NCBI GenBank assembly: GCA_045600525.1
Contig: JAZRYC010000124.1
Location: 1 to 13,948 of the forward strand
Origin: F23-D06 sp045600525
Lineage (GTDB): Bacteria; Bacteroidota; Bacteroidia; Bacteroidales; WCHB1-69
Direction: 5' to 3'
DNA length: 13,948 nucleotides
The notes under the pieces were generated by a model. The model made no database searches. It was not told the origin of the DNA and saw only the letters and a program-made list of their open reading frames with translations. The translations under genes were made by a program, and so were the position numbers. Every line of letters begins with the position of its first letter. Position 1 is the first letter of the stretch. This document shows positions 8,232 through 13,763 of the stretch, in pieces.

Positions 8232-8723
8232 TTATTTTCTAATTAAGGTTTCAAAATAAAGATCGTATGCGTTTTTTTCATCTTTCGGAACGAACTGGCT
8301 TTCCACCACCTTCCACTCTTCAGGAAGGATTTCGGGGAAAAACACATCGGCAGTAAATTCGGATTCAATTCGGGTTAGGTAAAGTTTGTCGGCATACGGA
8401 AGGAAAAGCCTATACATCGTCGCGCCACCCATGACAAAAGCTTCTTCCTCGTCTGATTTCACTAATTCCAGGGCTTCCGGTATAGAATGTACTGTTTCAC
8501 AATCAGGAAAAGATACAGCGTCGAGCGTGATGACGATATTTCGACGATTTGGCAATGGTTTTTTAGGCAGGGACTCCCACGTGCGATCGCCCATGAGGAC
8601 CGTGTGCCCCGACGTAATTTCCTTAAAATGTTTCAAATCAATGGGAAGATGGCATAGCAATTGGTTTTTGTAGCCCAACTCCCGATTACGGCCCACAGCC
8701 GCTATCATGCTGAGATTCTTCAT
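8232..8723 (-). CDS. folA: Dihydrofolate reductase
   Basis: Reduces dihydrofolate to tetrahydrofolate with NADPH, in the cytoplasm. The 163-residue product has the normal DHFR length and order: MKNLSMIAAVGRNRELG, LPIDLKHFK with the substrate-protonating acid Asp29, the nucleotide-binding segment TVLMGDRTWESLP (41-53), PLPNRRNIVIT with the conserved glutamate-tail Arg, VMGGATMYRLFLP (97-109) and YLTRI. Two positions are unusual. The residue matching E. coli Trp22 is Cys24, and the one matching Arg44, which contacts the NADPH 2'-phosphate, is Asp46, followed by Arg47. ATG 8723 is chosen because upstream codons to 8777 add a tail unlike any DHFR. It is first in a unit with the DUF4468 and MbnP-like genes, and a promoter-like box lies 20 bases upstream. 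Confidence 0.95.
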   Translation of the reverse strand: MKNLSMIAAVGRNRELGYKNQLLCHLPIDLKHFKEITSGHTVLMGDRTWESLPKKPLPNRRNIVITLDAVSFPDCETVHSIPEALELVKSDEEEAFVMGGATMYRLFLPYADKLYLTRIESEFTADVFFPEILPEEWKVVESQFVPKDEKNAYDLYFETLIRK

Positions 8724-8742
8724 AGGTATAGGTTTTGCGCGG

Positions 8743-8774
8743 CAAATGTACAAAAAAATGCCGTAGTGGGGAAA
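8743..8774 (-). promoter_or_regulatory. Predicted folA promoter (Bacteroidetes type)
   Basis: Reading the minus strand, a -33-like TTTC (8774-8771; consensus TTTG) is followed after 20 bases by TACATTTG (8750-8743), a full match to the Bacteroidetes -7 box TAnnTTTG. Transcription would begin near 8736, leaving a very short leader before the folA ATG at 8723. Confidence 0.55.
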
Positions 8775-8811
8775 CACCCATTTTGCGATGTCGGCCCATT
8801 GCCTTTTTTCG

Positions 8812-8819
8812 TATTTTTG
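8812..8819 (+). promoter_or_regulatory. Predicted smpB promoter -7 box
   Basis: TATTTTTG followed by C matches the Bacteroidetes -7 box TAnnTTTG and lies 17 bases before the smpB ATG. No TTTG occurs at the usual 19-21 base spacing upstream; the nearest, at 8782-8785, is 26 bases away. The -33 element is therefore weak or absent. Confidence 0.5.
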
Positions 8820-8836
8820 CAGCCTGTTGAATCATC

Positions 8837-9307
8837 ATGAGCAAGAACAAGAACACCAACAACGCGCAAATAGCCATCAAGAATCGGAAGGCTGACTTCC
8901 AGTACTACCTTCTCACGTCGTACACGGCAGGCATCGTCCTCACGGGAACGGAAATCAAGTCCATTCGCGCGGGCAAAGCCAATATTACGGATGCCTACTG
9001 CTCATTCATCAACAACGAGTTATGGGTGCACAACATGCACGTCAGCGAATACGCCGCAGGCAGCTACAACAACCACCTGCCCAAACGCGACCGTAAACTG
9101 CTCCTCAACAAAAGAGAAATAAAGAAACTTCTCAGCAAGCTGAACGAACGAGGATTCACTGTAGTGCCCACACTACTCTGGATCAATGAAAACGGCTACG
9201 CAAAATTAGACATCTCACTGGCAAAGGGTAAAAAACTTTACGATAAGCGAGAAAGCATTAAGGAAAAAGACGAACGCAGACGTAAACAACAGGAGGGCGA
9301 ATCATGA
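8837..9307 (+). CDS. smpB: SsrA-binding protein SmpB (trans-translation)
   Basis: Binds tmRNA and brings it to stalled ribosomes, where the pair rescues the ribosome and tags the unfinished peptide. The 156-residue product has the expected length and motifs: IAIKNRKADFQYYLL near the N-terminus, the RNA-binding barrel with TGTEIKSIRAGKANITDAYC (36-55), the H-x-x-x-Y segment HNMHVSEYA, and the basic tail AKGKKLYDKRESIKEKD (129-145), whose DKR stretch is a family hallmark and enters the decoding centre. ATG 8837 gives the typical N-terminus. The stop overlaps the merR start (ATGA 9304-9307), so the pair is probably translationally coupled. No tmRNA gene is visible in this window. Confidence 0.96.
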   Translation: MSKNKNTNNAQIAIKNRKADFQYYLLTSYTAGIVLTGTEIKSIRAGKANITDAYCSFINNELWVHNMHVSEYAAGSYNNHLPKRDRKLLLNKREIKKLLSKLNERGFTVVPTLLWINENGYAKLDISLAKGKKLYDKRESIKEKDERRRKQQEGES

Positions 9308-9675
9308 TAGAGATCAACGACCAGGAGTGCATACCACTTCCTGAATCTTTCAACGACAAAGAAAAAATCTACTACAGCATCGGTGAAACGGCGGAAATCT
9401 TCAATCTGCCGGTTTCCACCATACGCTATTGGGAAAATGAATTTGATGTGCTAAAGCCCCGGAAGAACAAAAAAGGAGACCGATTCTTTTCAAAGAACGA
9501 CATCGCCCTTTTGCGCACCATCCACTACCTTACTAAGGTAAAGGGTTATACTTTACAGGGCGCGAAAGATGCCCTTCGTCACAACTTCATTCAGGAAGCT
9601 GATAACGCCACCATCATTTCCACCCTAACGGAAATCAAAGAAATGCTTTTGAAAATAAAAAGGGAAATCAAATAA
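9304..9675 (+). CDS. Small MerR-family transcriptional regulator
   Basis: DNA-binding protein of 123 residues. The winged helix-turn-helix covers about 23-93: YYSIGETAEIFNLPVSTIRY (helix-turn-helix, 23-42), WENEF, then the wing with KGDRFFSKNDIALLRTIHYL and the segment GYTLQGAKDALR (81-92). The C-terminal part (about 103-123) is a short amphipathic helix, probably the dimer coiled coil. There is no effector domain and no cysteine apart from Cys9, so it does not look like a metal or redox sensor of the classical type. It starts inside the smpB stop codon region. Its target is unknown; a protein of this shape is common in Bacteroidetes. Its stop is 7 bases from the end of the convergent rdgB. 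Confidence 0.85.
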   Translation: MIEINDQECIPLPESFNDKEKIYYSIGETAEIFNLPVSTIRYWENEFDVLKPRKNKKGDRFFSKNDIALLRTIHYLTKVKGYTLQGAKDALRHNFIQEADNATIISTLTEIKEMLLKIKREIK

Positions 9676-9682
9676 AGTTGAA

Positions 9683-10258
9683 TTACACCCTTTTCAAGAA
9701 ATCCACCAACTGCTGCATGGCGCGGGCTCTATGACTGATCTGGTTTTTCACATCGTCACCCATTTCGGCAAATGTCTGATCAAAGCCTTCGGGCATGAAA
9801 ATCGGATCATATCCGAAACCTGCCACGCCGCGCTGTTCGGGAATAATCAAGCCATCCACACGACCCTCGAAATAGTAGGTCTGCCCACCAAGGATCAATG
9901 CCACCACCGTCTTGAAACACGCCTTCCTATTCGTCATGCCTTCCATTTCGGAAAGTACCTTTTTAACATTGTCCTGAAAAGAGCAGTGTTCGCCCGCATA
10001 ACGCGCCGAATAGACGCCAGGACGTCCATCTAATGCCTCAATTTCCAATCCGGTATCATCGGAAAAACAATTCTTATGATAACGATCAAACACGAACTGC
10101 GCCTTTTGGAGGGCGTTACCCTTAAGTGTGTCAGCCGTTTCGGGAATTTCTTCTTCGCAACCTATATCATAAAGATTCATCACATTCCACCCCTCACCGA
10201 GAATAGAGCGGGCTTCGGATGTTTTGTGTATGTTGTGGGAGGCAAATATTATATCCAT
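9683..10258 (-). CDS. rdgB: Non-canonical purine NTP pyrophosphatase (RdgB/HAM1)
   Basis: Hydrolyses ITP, dITP and XTP to monophosphates, keeping deaminated purines out of nucleic acids. The 191-residue product carries the Ham1 motifs: FASHNIHKTSEAR (5-17, nucleotide-binding N and K), FSDDTGLEIEALDGRPGVYS (65-84, with catalytic and Mg-binding Asp67/Asp68), GVAGFGYDPIF (144-154) and SHRARA (175-180). ATG 10258 is chosen, since eight extra residues from 10282 would precede the normal start MDIIFASHN. A hairpin with a T run ends about 11 bases before this ATG. The stop faces merR across 7 bases. Confidence 0.95.
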   Translation of the reverse strand: MDIIFASHNIHKTSEARSILGEGWNVMNLYDIGCEEEIPETADTLKGNALQKAQFVFDRYHKNCFSDDTGLEIEALDGRPGVYSARYAGEHCSFQDNVKKVLSEMEGMTNRKACFKTVVALILGGQTYYFEGRVDGLIIPEQRGVAGFGYDPIFMPEGFDQTFAEMGDDVKNQISHRARAMQQLVDFLKRV

Positions 10259-10269
10259 AGCATAAACAG

Positions 10270-10299
10270 AAAAAGATGGCATAAATACTTATGTCATCT
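10270..10299 (-). terminator. Terminator-like hairpin between rpmF and rdgB
   Basis: On the minus strand AGATGACATAA (10299-10289), loop GTAT, and TTATGCCATCT (10284-10274) form an 11-bp stem with one A-C mismatch, followed by a run of T. It would end the DUF177-rpmF transcript just before rdgB. On the plus strand the mismatch becomes G-U, but no T run follows, so it would work only in the minus direction. Confidence 0.55.
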
Positions 10300-10330
10300 A
10301 ACCTTAAATTTGTAATCTTAGAAAGATATC

Positions 10331-10519
10331 TTACTGAGCAGCACCGCTCACTTCGATAGCCTGTTTACCTCTGTAGTAACCACATTCAGGACAAACGCGA
10401 TGTGTGAGGATGGGGGCACCGCAGTGGCTGCAGGTCGTCAGTTGAGGAGCCGTAATAAAATCATGAGCTCTTCTCTTATCTCTTCTCATTGCTGAGTGTC
10501 TTCTTTTAGGATTTGGCAT
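10331..10519 (-). CDS. rpmF: 50S ribosomal protein L32
   Basis: Small zinc-ribbon protein of the large ribosomal subunit, 62 residues. The start MPNPKRRHSAMRRDKRRAHD is diagnostic, and two CxxC pairs (Cys30/Cys33 and Cys43/Cys46) form the zinc site, so this is the zinc-binding form and not the cysteine-free form made under zinc limitation in some bacteria. It lies 21 bases after the DUF177 gene, the long-known yceD-rpmF pair, and is probably transcribed from the promoter ahead of that gene. A hairpin with a T run follows at 10299-10270. Confidence 0.97.
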   Translation of the reverse strand: MPNPKRRHSAMRRDKRRAHDFITAPQLTTCSHCGAPILTHRVCPECGYYRGKQAIEVSGAAQ

Positions 10520-10540
10520 AATATATAATTTTAATAGTTT

Positions 10541-11089
10541 TTAATCTAATTTCAAATTCTTCAACGCATCCCAACGAGGGTCTGTTTCTTTTTCACGGCT
10601 CGAATCGTCCATTTCGTGCAATTTTCGCATCACCAAAGGATCGCAAGTGGGATTCCCGTCTGCATCATCCTCATGGACAATTCTAATCGGAAGCGCAAGA
10701 AAGATGGATTCGTAAACAAAGTGGAAAATGTCCAACTCGTAAGTGTTTTCATCCAGCACCCACAGATCATCATCCTCTTCGTTTTCACCTTCTTCCACAA
10801 CGGGAACGAGTTTGACGATCAATCGCTCGGCAAAGTCCAACGGGATGTTCACCGGAAGCAGGCAGCGATCGCAAGGGGCCACAACAAAACCCTTAAAAGA
10901 GCAATGCAGATCCACCAATTTCTCAGTTTTCACCATCTCAACCTGCAAATCCAAATTTCCATCACGGATATCCGATATTTCGGCCAATTCAAAGAACGTC
11001 TTATCGCAAGCAATTGAATAGCAATATGTTCCATCTTCCACACCAGACAGCCGAAGCTTAAACTGATCCCTTAATTGCTTAGCATCCAT
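10541..11089 (-). CDS. DUF177 (YceD) protein
   Basis: Protein of 182 residues in the YceD/DUF177 family. Members are usually encoded just ahead of rpmF and have been linked to 23S rRNA maturation. Seen here: the central CxxC site APCDRCLLPV (Cys73, Cys76) followed by the strand pair DFAERLIVKLVPV (85-97), a strongly acidic stretch (EEGENEEDDD), the segment DIFHFVYESIFLALPIRIVH, a lone Cys near 149, and the C-terminal DPRWDALKNLKLD, which is typical of the family. ATG 11089 gives a normal N-terminus (MDAKQLRDQFKLRLSG). A TATCTTTGC box lies 20 bases upstream. Probably forms an operon with rpmF. Confidence 0.88.
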   Translation of the reverse strand: MDAKQLRDQFKLRLSGVEDGTYCYSIACDKTFFELAEISDIRDGNLDLQVEMVKTEKLVDLHCSFKGFVVAPCDRCLLPVNIPLDFAERLIVKLVPVVEEGENEEDDDLWVLDENTYELDIFHFVYESIFLALPIRIVHEDDADGNPTCDPLVMRKLHEMDDSSREKETDPRWDALKNLKLD

Positions 11090-11108
11090 CGTTTTGATTT
11101 TAGGGCTG

Positions 11109-11116
11109 CAAAGATA
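11109..11116 (-). promoter_or_regulatory. Predicted promoter for the DUF177-rpmF operon
   Basis: On the minus strand TATCTTTG followed by CAG matches the Bacteroidetes -7 box TAnnTTTG exactly, 20-27 bases before the ATG at 11089. A clear TTTG is not present at the -33 spacing. It is divergent from the gtrA box, and about 80 AT-rich bases separate the two. Confidence 0.55.
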
Positions 11117-11197
11117 CTATTTTTTTGATATAATGCATTCTTTTATCTTTATTTATCTTAAAGAATATTTTTAAGAAAGAAAATTTTCATTTTTGTG

Positions 11198-11205
11198 TAT
11201 CTTTG
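11198..11205 (+). promoter_or_regulatory. Predicted gtrA promoter -7 box
   Basis: TATCTTTG followed by CGG matches TAnnTTTG exactly and lies 17 bases before the ATG at 11223. No good -33 TTTG is seen at the normal spacing. A short inverted repeat (TCTTAAA/TTTAAGA, 11156-11176) lies just upstream and could be a binding site or simply AT-rich chance. Confidence 0.55.
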
Positions 11206-11222
11206 CGGCCTTGATTTTTACA

Positions 11223-11717
11223 ATGATAGAGAAGTTCAAACAGCTTATGAGAAGGGTTTTCACCCCGCAGTTCATCCGGTTCGTACTCACCGCGATATTG
11301 AACACGGCATTTGGATTGTTTATCAATTACGTGTTTCTCTTCTTTTTTGAGCATCTCTGCAAACTCAACCATGCCTACGTCATATCCAATCTGCTGGCCA
11401 CGATTGTCAGCATCCTTTTCAATTTCAAGACGTATGGGGCCTTGGTGTTCAAAAACAAGGACAACCGGCTGATATTCCGGTTTCTCATGGTCACTACGTT
11501 CACTTATCTGCTGAACATTGGCGGCATCGCACTGCTGGAGCATGTCGGCAGCACAAACAACTACCTCAACCTCACATTGATGGCCGTTCCCGTCGGATTA
11601 TTGAACTACGTACTGAACAAACATTTCGTCTATACCGACCACGCCAAGCGGTGGCACTGGTTCATCCTTTGCGGCATTCTATTGGTGGAATTGCTGTTGT
11701 TTCTTCTCTTCAAATAG
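11223..11717 (+). CDS. GtrA-family membrane protein
   Basis: Small integral membrane protein of 164 residues. The GtrA fold is seen as hydrophobic segments at about 18-42, 50-68, 84-104 and 112-130, with an extra C-terminal segment at about 146-163. Family-typical motifs are FIRFVLTAILNTAFGLFINY, ILFNFKTYGALVF and LNYVLNKHFVY. GtrA proteins are thought to help move lipid-linked sugars across the membrane, or to act in cell-surface polysaccharide synthesis; no glycosyltransferase is next to it here. ATG 11223 is chosen; an upstream in-frame TTG at 11193 lies in the promoter region. The stop is 2 bases from the end of convergent ispE. Confidence 0.85.
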   Translation: MIEKFKQLMRRVFTPQFIRFVLTAILNTAFGLFINYVFLFFFEHLCKLNHAYVISNLLATIVSILFNFKTYGALVFKNKDNRLIFRFLMVTTFTYLLNIGGIALLEHVGSTNNYLNLTLMAVPVGLLNYVLNKHFVYTDHAKRWHWFILCGILLVELLLFLLFK

Positions 11718-11719
11718 GC

Positions 11720-12487
11720 TTACCATTTTTTGAATATGCCAAATACTGCAGTACCGCTTCCCGTCATTGACGCGTAGGTGGCACCTTTTGCATATAGTTT
11801 ACTCTTCAACATTCCTAAATCCGGATATTTAGCAAAGAGACTGTCCTCAAAGTCATTGTGCAAAGCGAGAACCCATTCGGTGACAGGTTTACGGATGATG
11901 TCCAGCACATCGGTTTCCGGGATTGCAGGCGTTACGCCGGCATAGGCTTCGCGCGTGGAAACAGAAAAATCGGGTTTCAATATATGTATATTGTATCCCG
12001 ACAGATCCAAGTCGATGGGCTGCAATATTTCGCCGCGGCCGGTGGCATACATTGGCCTGTTGTCAATGAAGAAGGGAACGTCGCTGCCTAATTGGGCAGC
12101 ATATTCCTTCAGTTGCTCATTGCTGATTTCGAGGTTGAAGAACTCCGACAACATCTGCAGCGTGAAGGCAGCATCGGCCGAGCCCCCACCGAGGCCCGCA
12201 CCGCTGGGAATGTGCTTCTCCAAAGTTATTTTCACACCTTTGATGCCATAGTCGGCCTGCAGCAGTCGAAAGGCCCTAACGCAGAGATTGTCATCGGTCG
12301 GTCCGAGGTATTGCGCACTTTCGCACACGAACTCTATGTCCTGTTCGGATTGTTCGATGGTTAGTGTATCAGTGAAAAAATCCGTCGGATAAAAGACGGT
12401 GTGTATTTCGTGAAATCCGTCTTCGCGTTTGCGTAATATTTGCAAGCCGAGGTTTATTTTGCAGTTGACGTTGCGAGTAATGAACAT
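11720..12487 (-). CDS. ispE: 4-diphosphocytidyl-2-C-methyl-D-erythritol kinase
   Basis: GHMP-family kinase that phosphorylates CDP-methylerythritol in the MEP pathway to isopentenyl diphosphate. The 255-residue product shows the catalytic Lys10 in NVNCKINLGL (relatives usually read PNAKINLGL), the ATP loop KHIPSGAGLGGGSADA (91-106), LGSDVPFFI (133-141) with catalytic Asp136, and the C-terminal MTGSGTAVFGIF glycine motif. The length is slightly below the commonest values, but all motifs are present. ATG 12487 is the only sensible start. The gene lies 88 bases after yitT on the same strand, with a repeat between them, and ends 2 bases from gtrA. Confidence 0.95.
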   Translation of the reverse strand: MFITRNVNCKINLGLQILRKREDGFHEIHTVFYPTDFFTDTLTIEQSEQDIEFVCESAQYLGPTDDNLCVRAFRLLQADYGIKGVKITLEKHIPSGAGLGGGSADAAFTLQMLSEFFNLEISNEQLKEYAAQLGSDVPFFIDNRPMYATGRGEILQPIDLDLSGYNIHILKPDFSVSTREAYAGVTPAIPETDVLDIIRKPVTEWVLALHNDFEDSLFAKYPDLGMLKSKLYAKGATYASMTGSGTAVFGIFKKW

Positions 12488-12500
12488 GTTGATGCGATAA

Positions 12501-12528
12501 TGTTATAATGGATTAATAAGCTATAACA
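12501..12528. repeat. Imperfect palindrome upstream of ispE
   Basis: TGTTATA (12501-12507) and TATAACA (12522-12528) are perfect 7-base inverted arms around a 14-base AT-rich centre, 14 bases before the ispE ATG on its 5' side. It could be a regulator-binding site or hairpin leader. In such AT-rich sequence chance is also plausible. Confidence 0.3.
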
Positions 12529-12542
12529 GAGGCTCTTTTTAA

Positions 12543-12572
12543 CTTGAAACCTGAAACTTGAAACCTGAAACC
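12543..12572. repeat. Tandem heptamer repeat (CTTGAAA/CCTGAAA)
   Basis: Two perfect 14-base copies of CTTGAAACCTGAAA (12543-12556 and 12557-12570) and a further CC. Each copy is two related heptamers. It lies between the ispE start and the yitT stop. Part of it (CTGAAACTT, 12551-12559) is the exact reverse complement of AAGTTTCAG at 12579-12587, which spans the end of the yitT coding region. Confidence 0.8.
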
Positions 12573-12575
12573 AAT

Positions 12576-13439
12576 TTAAAGTTTCAGCTTGTCGAAATTC
12601 TTACCAAAAACACTGGCGGTTTTGGTAATTGTGACAAAGGCCTCATTATCGATTTCCTTGATTATTCGTGAAACGCGCACCTTGTCGGTTCGGTGGGCGA
12701 TAATCAGCAGCACATCACTTTCCTGACGATTGTAGGAGCCATAACCTTTGAGAAAAGTTGCACCGCGATGAAGTTCCTTATTGATACGCGCTGCAATATC
12801 ATCGTTCTTTTTGGAAAAAACCATAAACTGGTAGGTTTGTCGATAGCCGTCAATGACGTAGTCAGATACGAACATATAGACAAACAGCACGACGAAGCTG
12901 TACACAAGTTTGGGGATGTCGTTGAGGATGAAGAAGGAAGAACCGACGATAATGAAGTTGGCAATGATGTTGACTTTGCCGTAGGAGATGTTGCGGTATT
13001 TTCCGATCATGAGAGCCACGATATCAAGGCCTCCGGTATTCCCCCCCCAGTTGATGGCAATGCCGACCCCAACGGCAGCAAGTGATGCGCCGATGATGAC
13101 GCTCATAAACATATCGTCAACAAGAGGCTCGGTAAAGATAGCCTGACCGATGGAGAAAAAAACGGACAAAATCACAGTACAGATAAGGGAGCTGATGCTG
13201 AATTTGGTGCCAAGCACCTTCCAGGCAATGGCAATTAGGACGGCGTTAATCACGAACGTAGTAATGCCAATAGGAAACTTGGTGGCAAAATAAAGAACCG
13301 CGGCAATACCGGCCACTCCCCCGCCCGTAACTTCAAAAGGAGTCATGAATGCGGACCAACCGAGCACAAATATTGCCAAACCAACCGTAATGAAGAGATA
13401 GTTCTTAACCTCTAAAAGAGCTTTTCGAGTTGTGATCAT
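12576..13439 (-). CDS. YitT family membrane protein with C-terminal DUF2179 domain
   Basis: Membrane protein of 287 residues. The N-terminal part (about 10-200) holds five or six membrane segments of the YitT family (PF02588), including LFITVGLAIFVLGWSAFMTP, the glycine motif EVTGGGVAGIAAVL, and INWGGNTGGLDIVAL. The C-terminal part (about 205-285) is the soluble DUF2179 domain with YQFMVFSKKNDDIAARINKE, RGATFLKGYGSY and VLLIIAHRTDKVRVSRIIKE. The function is unknown; the pairing of these two domains is very common in bacteria. ATG 13439 is chosen because 24 upstream residues to 13511 would overlap the promoter box. The coding strand contains a run of eight G at the WGG codons, a possible slippage point. 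Confidence 0.9.
   Translation of the reverse strand: MITTRKALLEVKNYLFITVGLAIFVLGWSAFMTPFEVTGGGVAGIAAVLYFATKFPIGITTFVINAVLIAIAWKVLGTKFSISSLICTVILSVFFSIGQAIFTEPLVDDMFMSVIIGASLAAVGVGIAINWGGNTGGLDIVALMIGKYRNISYGKVNIIANFIIVGSSFFILNDIPKLVYSFVVLFVYMFVSDYVIDGYRQTYQFMVFSKKNDDIAARINKELHRGATFLKGYGSYNRQESDVLLIIAHRTDKVRVSRIIKEIDNEAFVTITKTASVFGKNFDKLKL
13041..13048. repeat. C8/G8 homopolymer inside the yitT coding region
   Basis: Eight consecutive C on the plus strand (G8 in the coding strand) encode the Trp-Gly-Gly of the conserved motif NWGGNTGG. A one-base slip would truncate the protein in the membrane domain. Confidence 0.85.
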
Positions 13440-13508
13440 ATTGCTTAGATATTTTGCAAGAGTTTGATATACAATATTATAGTATTCTTCAATGAAGATA
13501 ATTTGTGG

Positions 13509-13516
13509 CAAAGATA
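13509..13516 (-). promoter_or_regulatory. Predicted yitT promoter -7 box
   Basis: On the minus strand TATCTTTG followed by CCA matches TAnnTTTG. Transcription from about 13502 would leave a leader of roughly 60 bases before ATG 13439. The -33 region would overlap that of the divergent tRNA promoter, and no clear TTTG is seen there. Confidence 0.5.
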
Positions 13517-13534
13517 AATTTTTTTTTAAAAGTG

Positions 13535-13564
13535 TTGCAGTATATTAAAAAAAATGTATTTTTG
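13535..13564 (+). promoter_or_regulatory. Promoter of tRNA-Asn (consensus Bacteroidetes type)
   Basis: TTG (13535-13537), a 19-base spacer, then TATTTTTG (13557-13564). Both elements and the spacing fit the Bacteroidetes primary-sigma consensus (TTG, 19-20 bases, TAnnTTTG). It lies 30 bases before the mature tRNA 5' end. Confidence 0.75.
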
Positions 13565-13594
13565 CGGCCGTTAAGACAAGCGCTTAACAAACAC

Positions 13595-13668
13595 GCTTCC
13601 TTAGCTCAGTTGGTTAGAGCATCTGACTGTTAATCAGAGGGTCCAAGGTTCAAGTCCTTGAGGGAGCG
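13595..13668 (+). tRNA. tRNA-Asn (anticodon GTT)
   Basis: A complete cloverleaf is visible. The acceptor GCTTCCT pairs with AGGGAGC (one T-G wobble), with G as discriminator. The D arm is GCTC...GAGC with loop AGTTGGTTA. The anticodon stem TCTGA/TCAGA encloses the loop CTGTTAA, giving anticodon GTT. The T arm is CAAGG/CCTTG with loop TTCAAGT. The 3' CCA is not encoded (CAA follows), so it must be added after transcription. A consensus promoter lies upstream and a strong terminator begins about 10 bases after the 3' end, so the gene stands alone. Confidence 0.97.
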
Positions 13669-13678
13669 CAAAAAAATT

Positions 13679-13708
13679 AAGGAGTTACATTGCTGTAACT
13701 CCTTTTTT
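13679..13708. terminator. Bidirectional intrinsic terminator between tRNA-Asn and rlmH
   Basis: AAGGAGTTACA (13679-13689), loop TTGC, and TGTAACTCCTT (13694-13704) form a perfect 11-bp stem. On the plus strand six T (13703-13708) end the stem; on the minus strand the loop is GCAA and the stem runs into a T-rich stretch (complement of 13671-13678). It can serve the tRNA in one direction and rlmH, 59 bases away, in the other. Confidence 0.85.
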
Positions 13709-13752
13709 GTTTGACCTATTACAAAACAAATTACAAGACTTTCCTGCGGAAT

Positions 13753-13763
13753 CCCCCCCCCCC
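13753..13763. repeat. C11/G11 homopolymer abutting the rlmH stop
   Basis: Eleven C on the plus strand, read as G11 directly after the TGA of rlmH on the minus strand. It lies in the rlmH 3' untranslated region, before the terminator. Confidence 0.85.

Noticed and set aside
11156..11176. TCTTAAA/TTTAAGA inverted repeat between the divergent DUF177 and gtrA promoters
   Set aside because: Only seven bases per arm in very AT-rich DNA; mentioned with the promoter but not supported as an operator.
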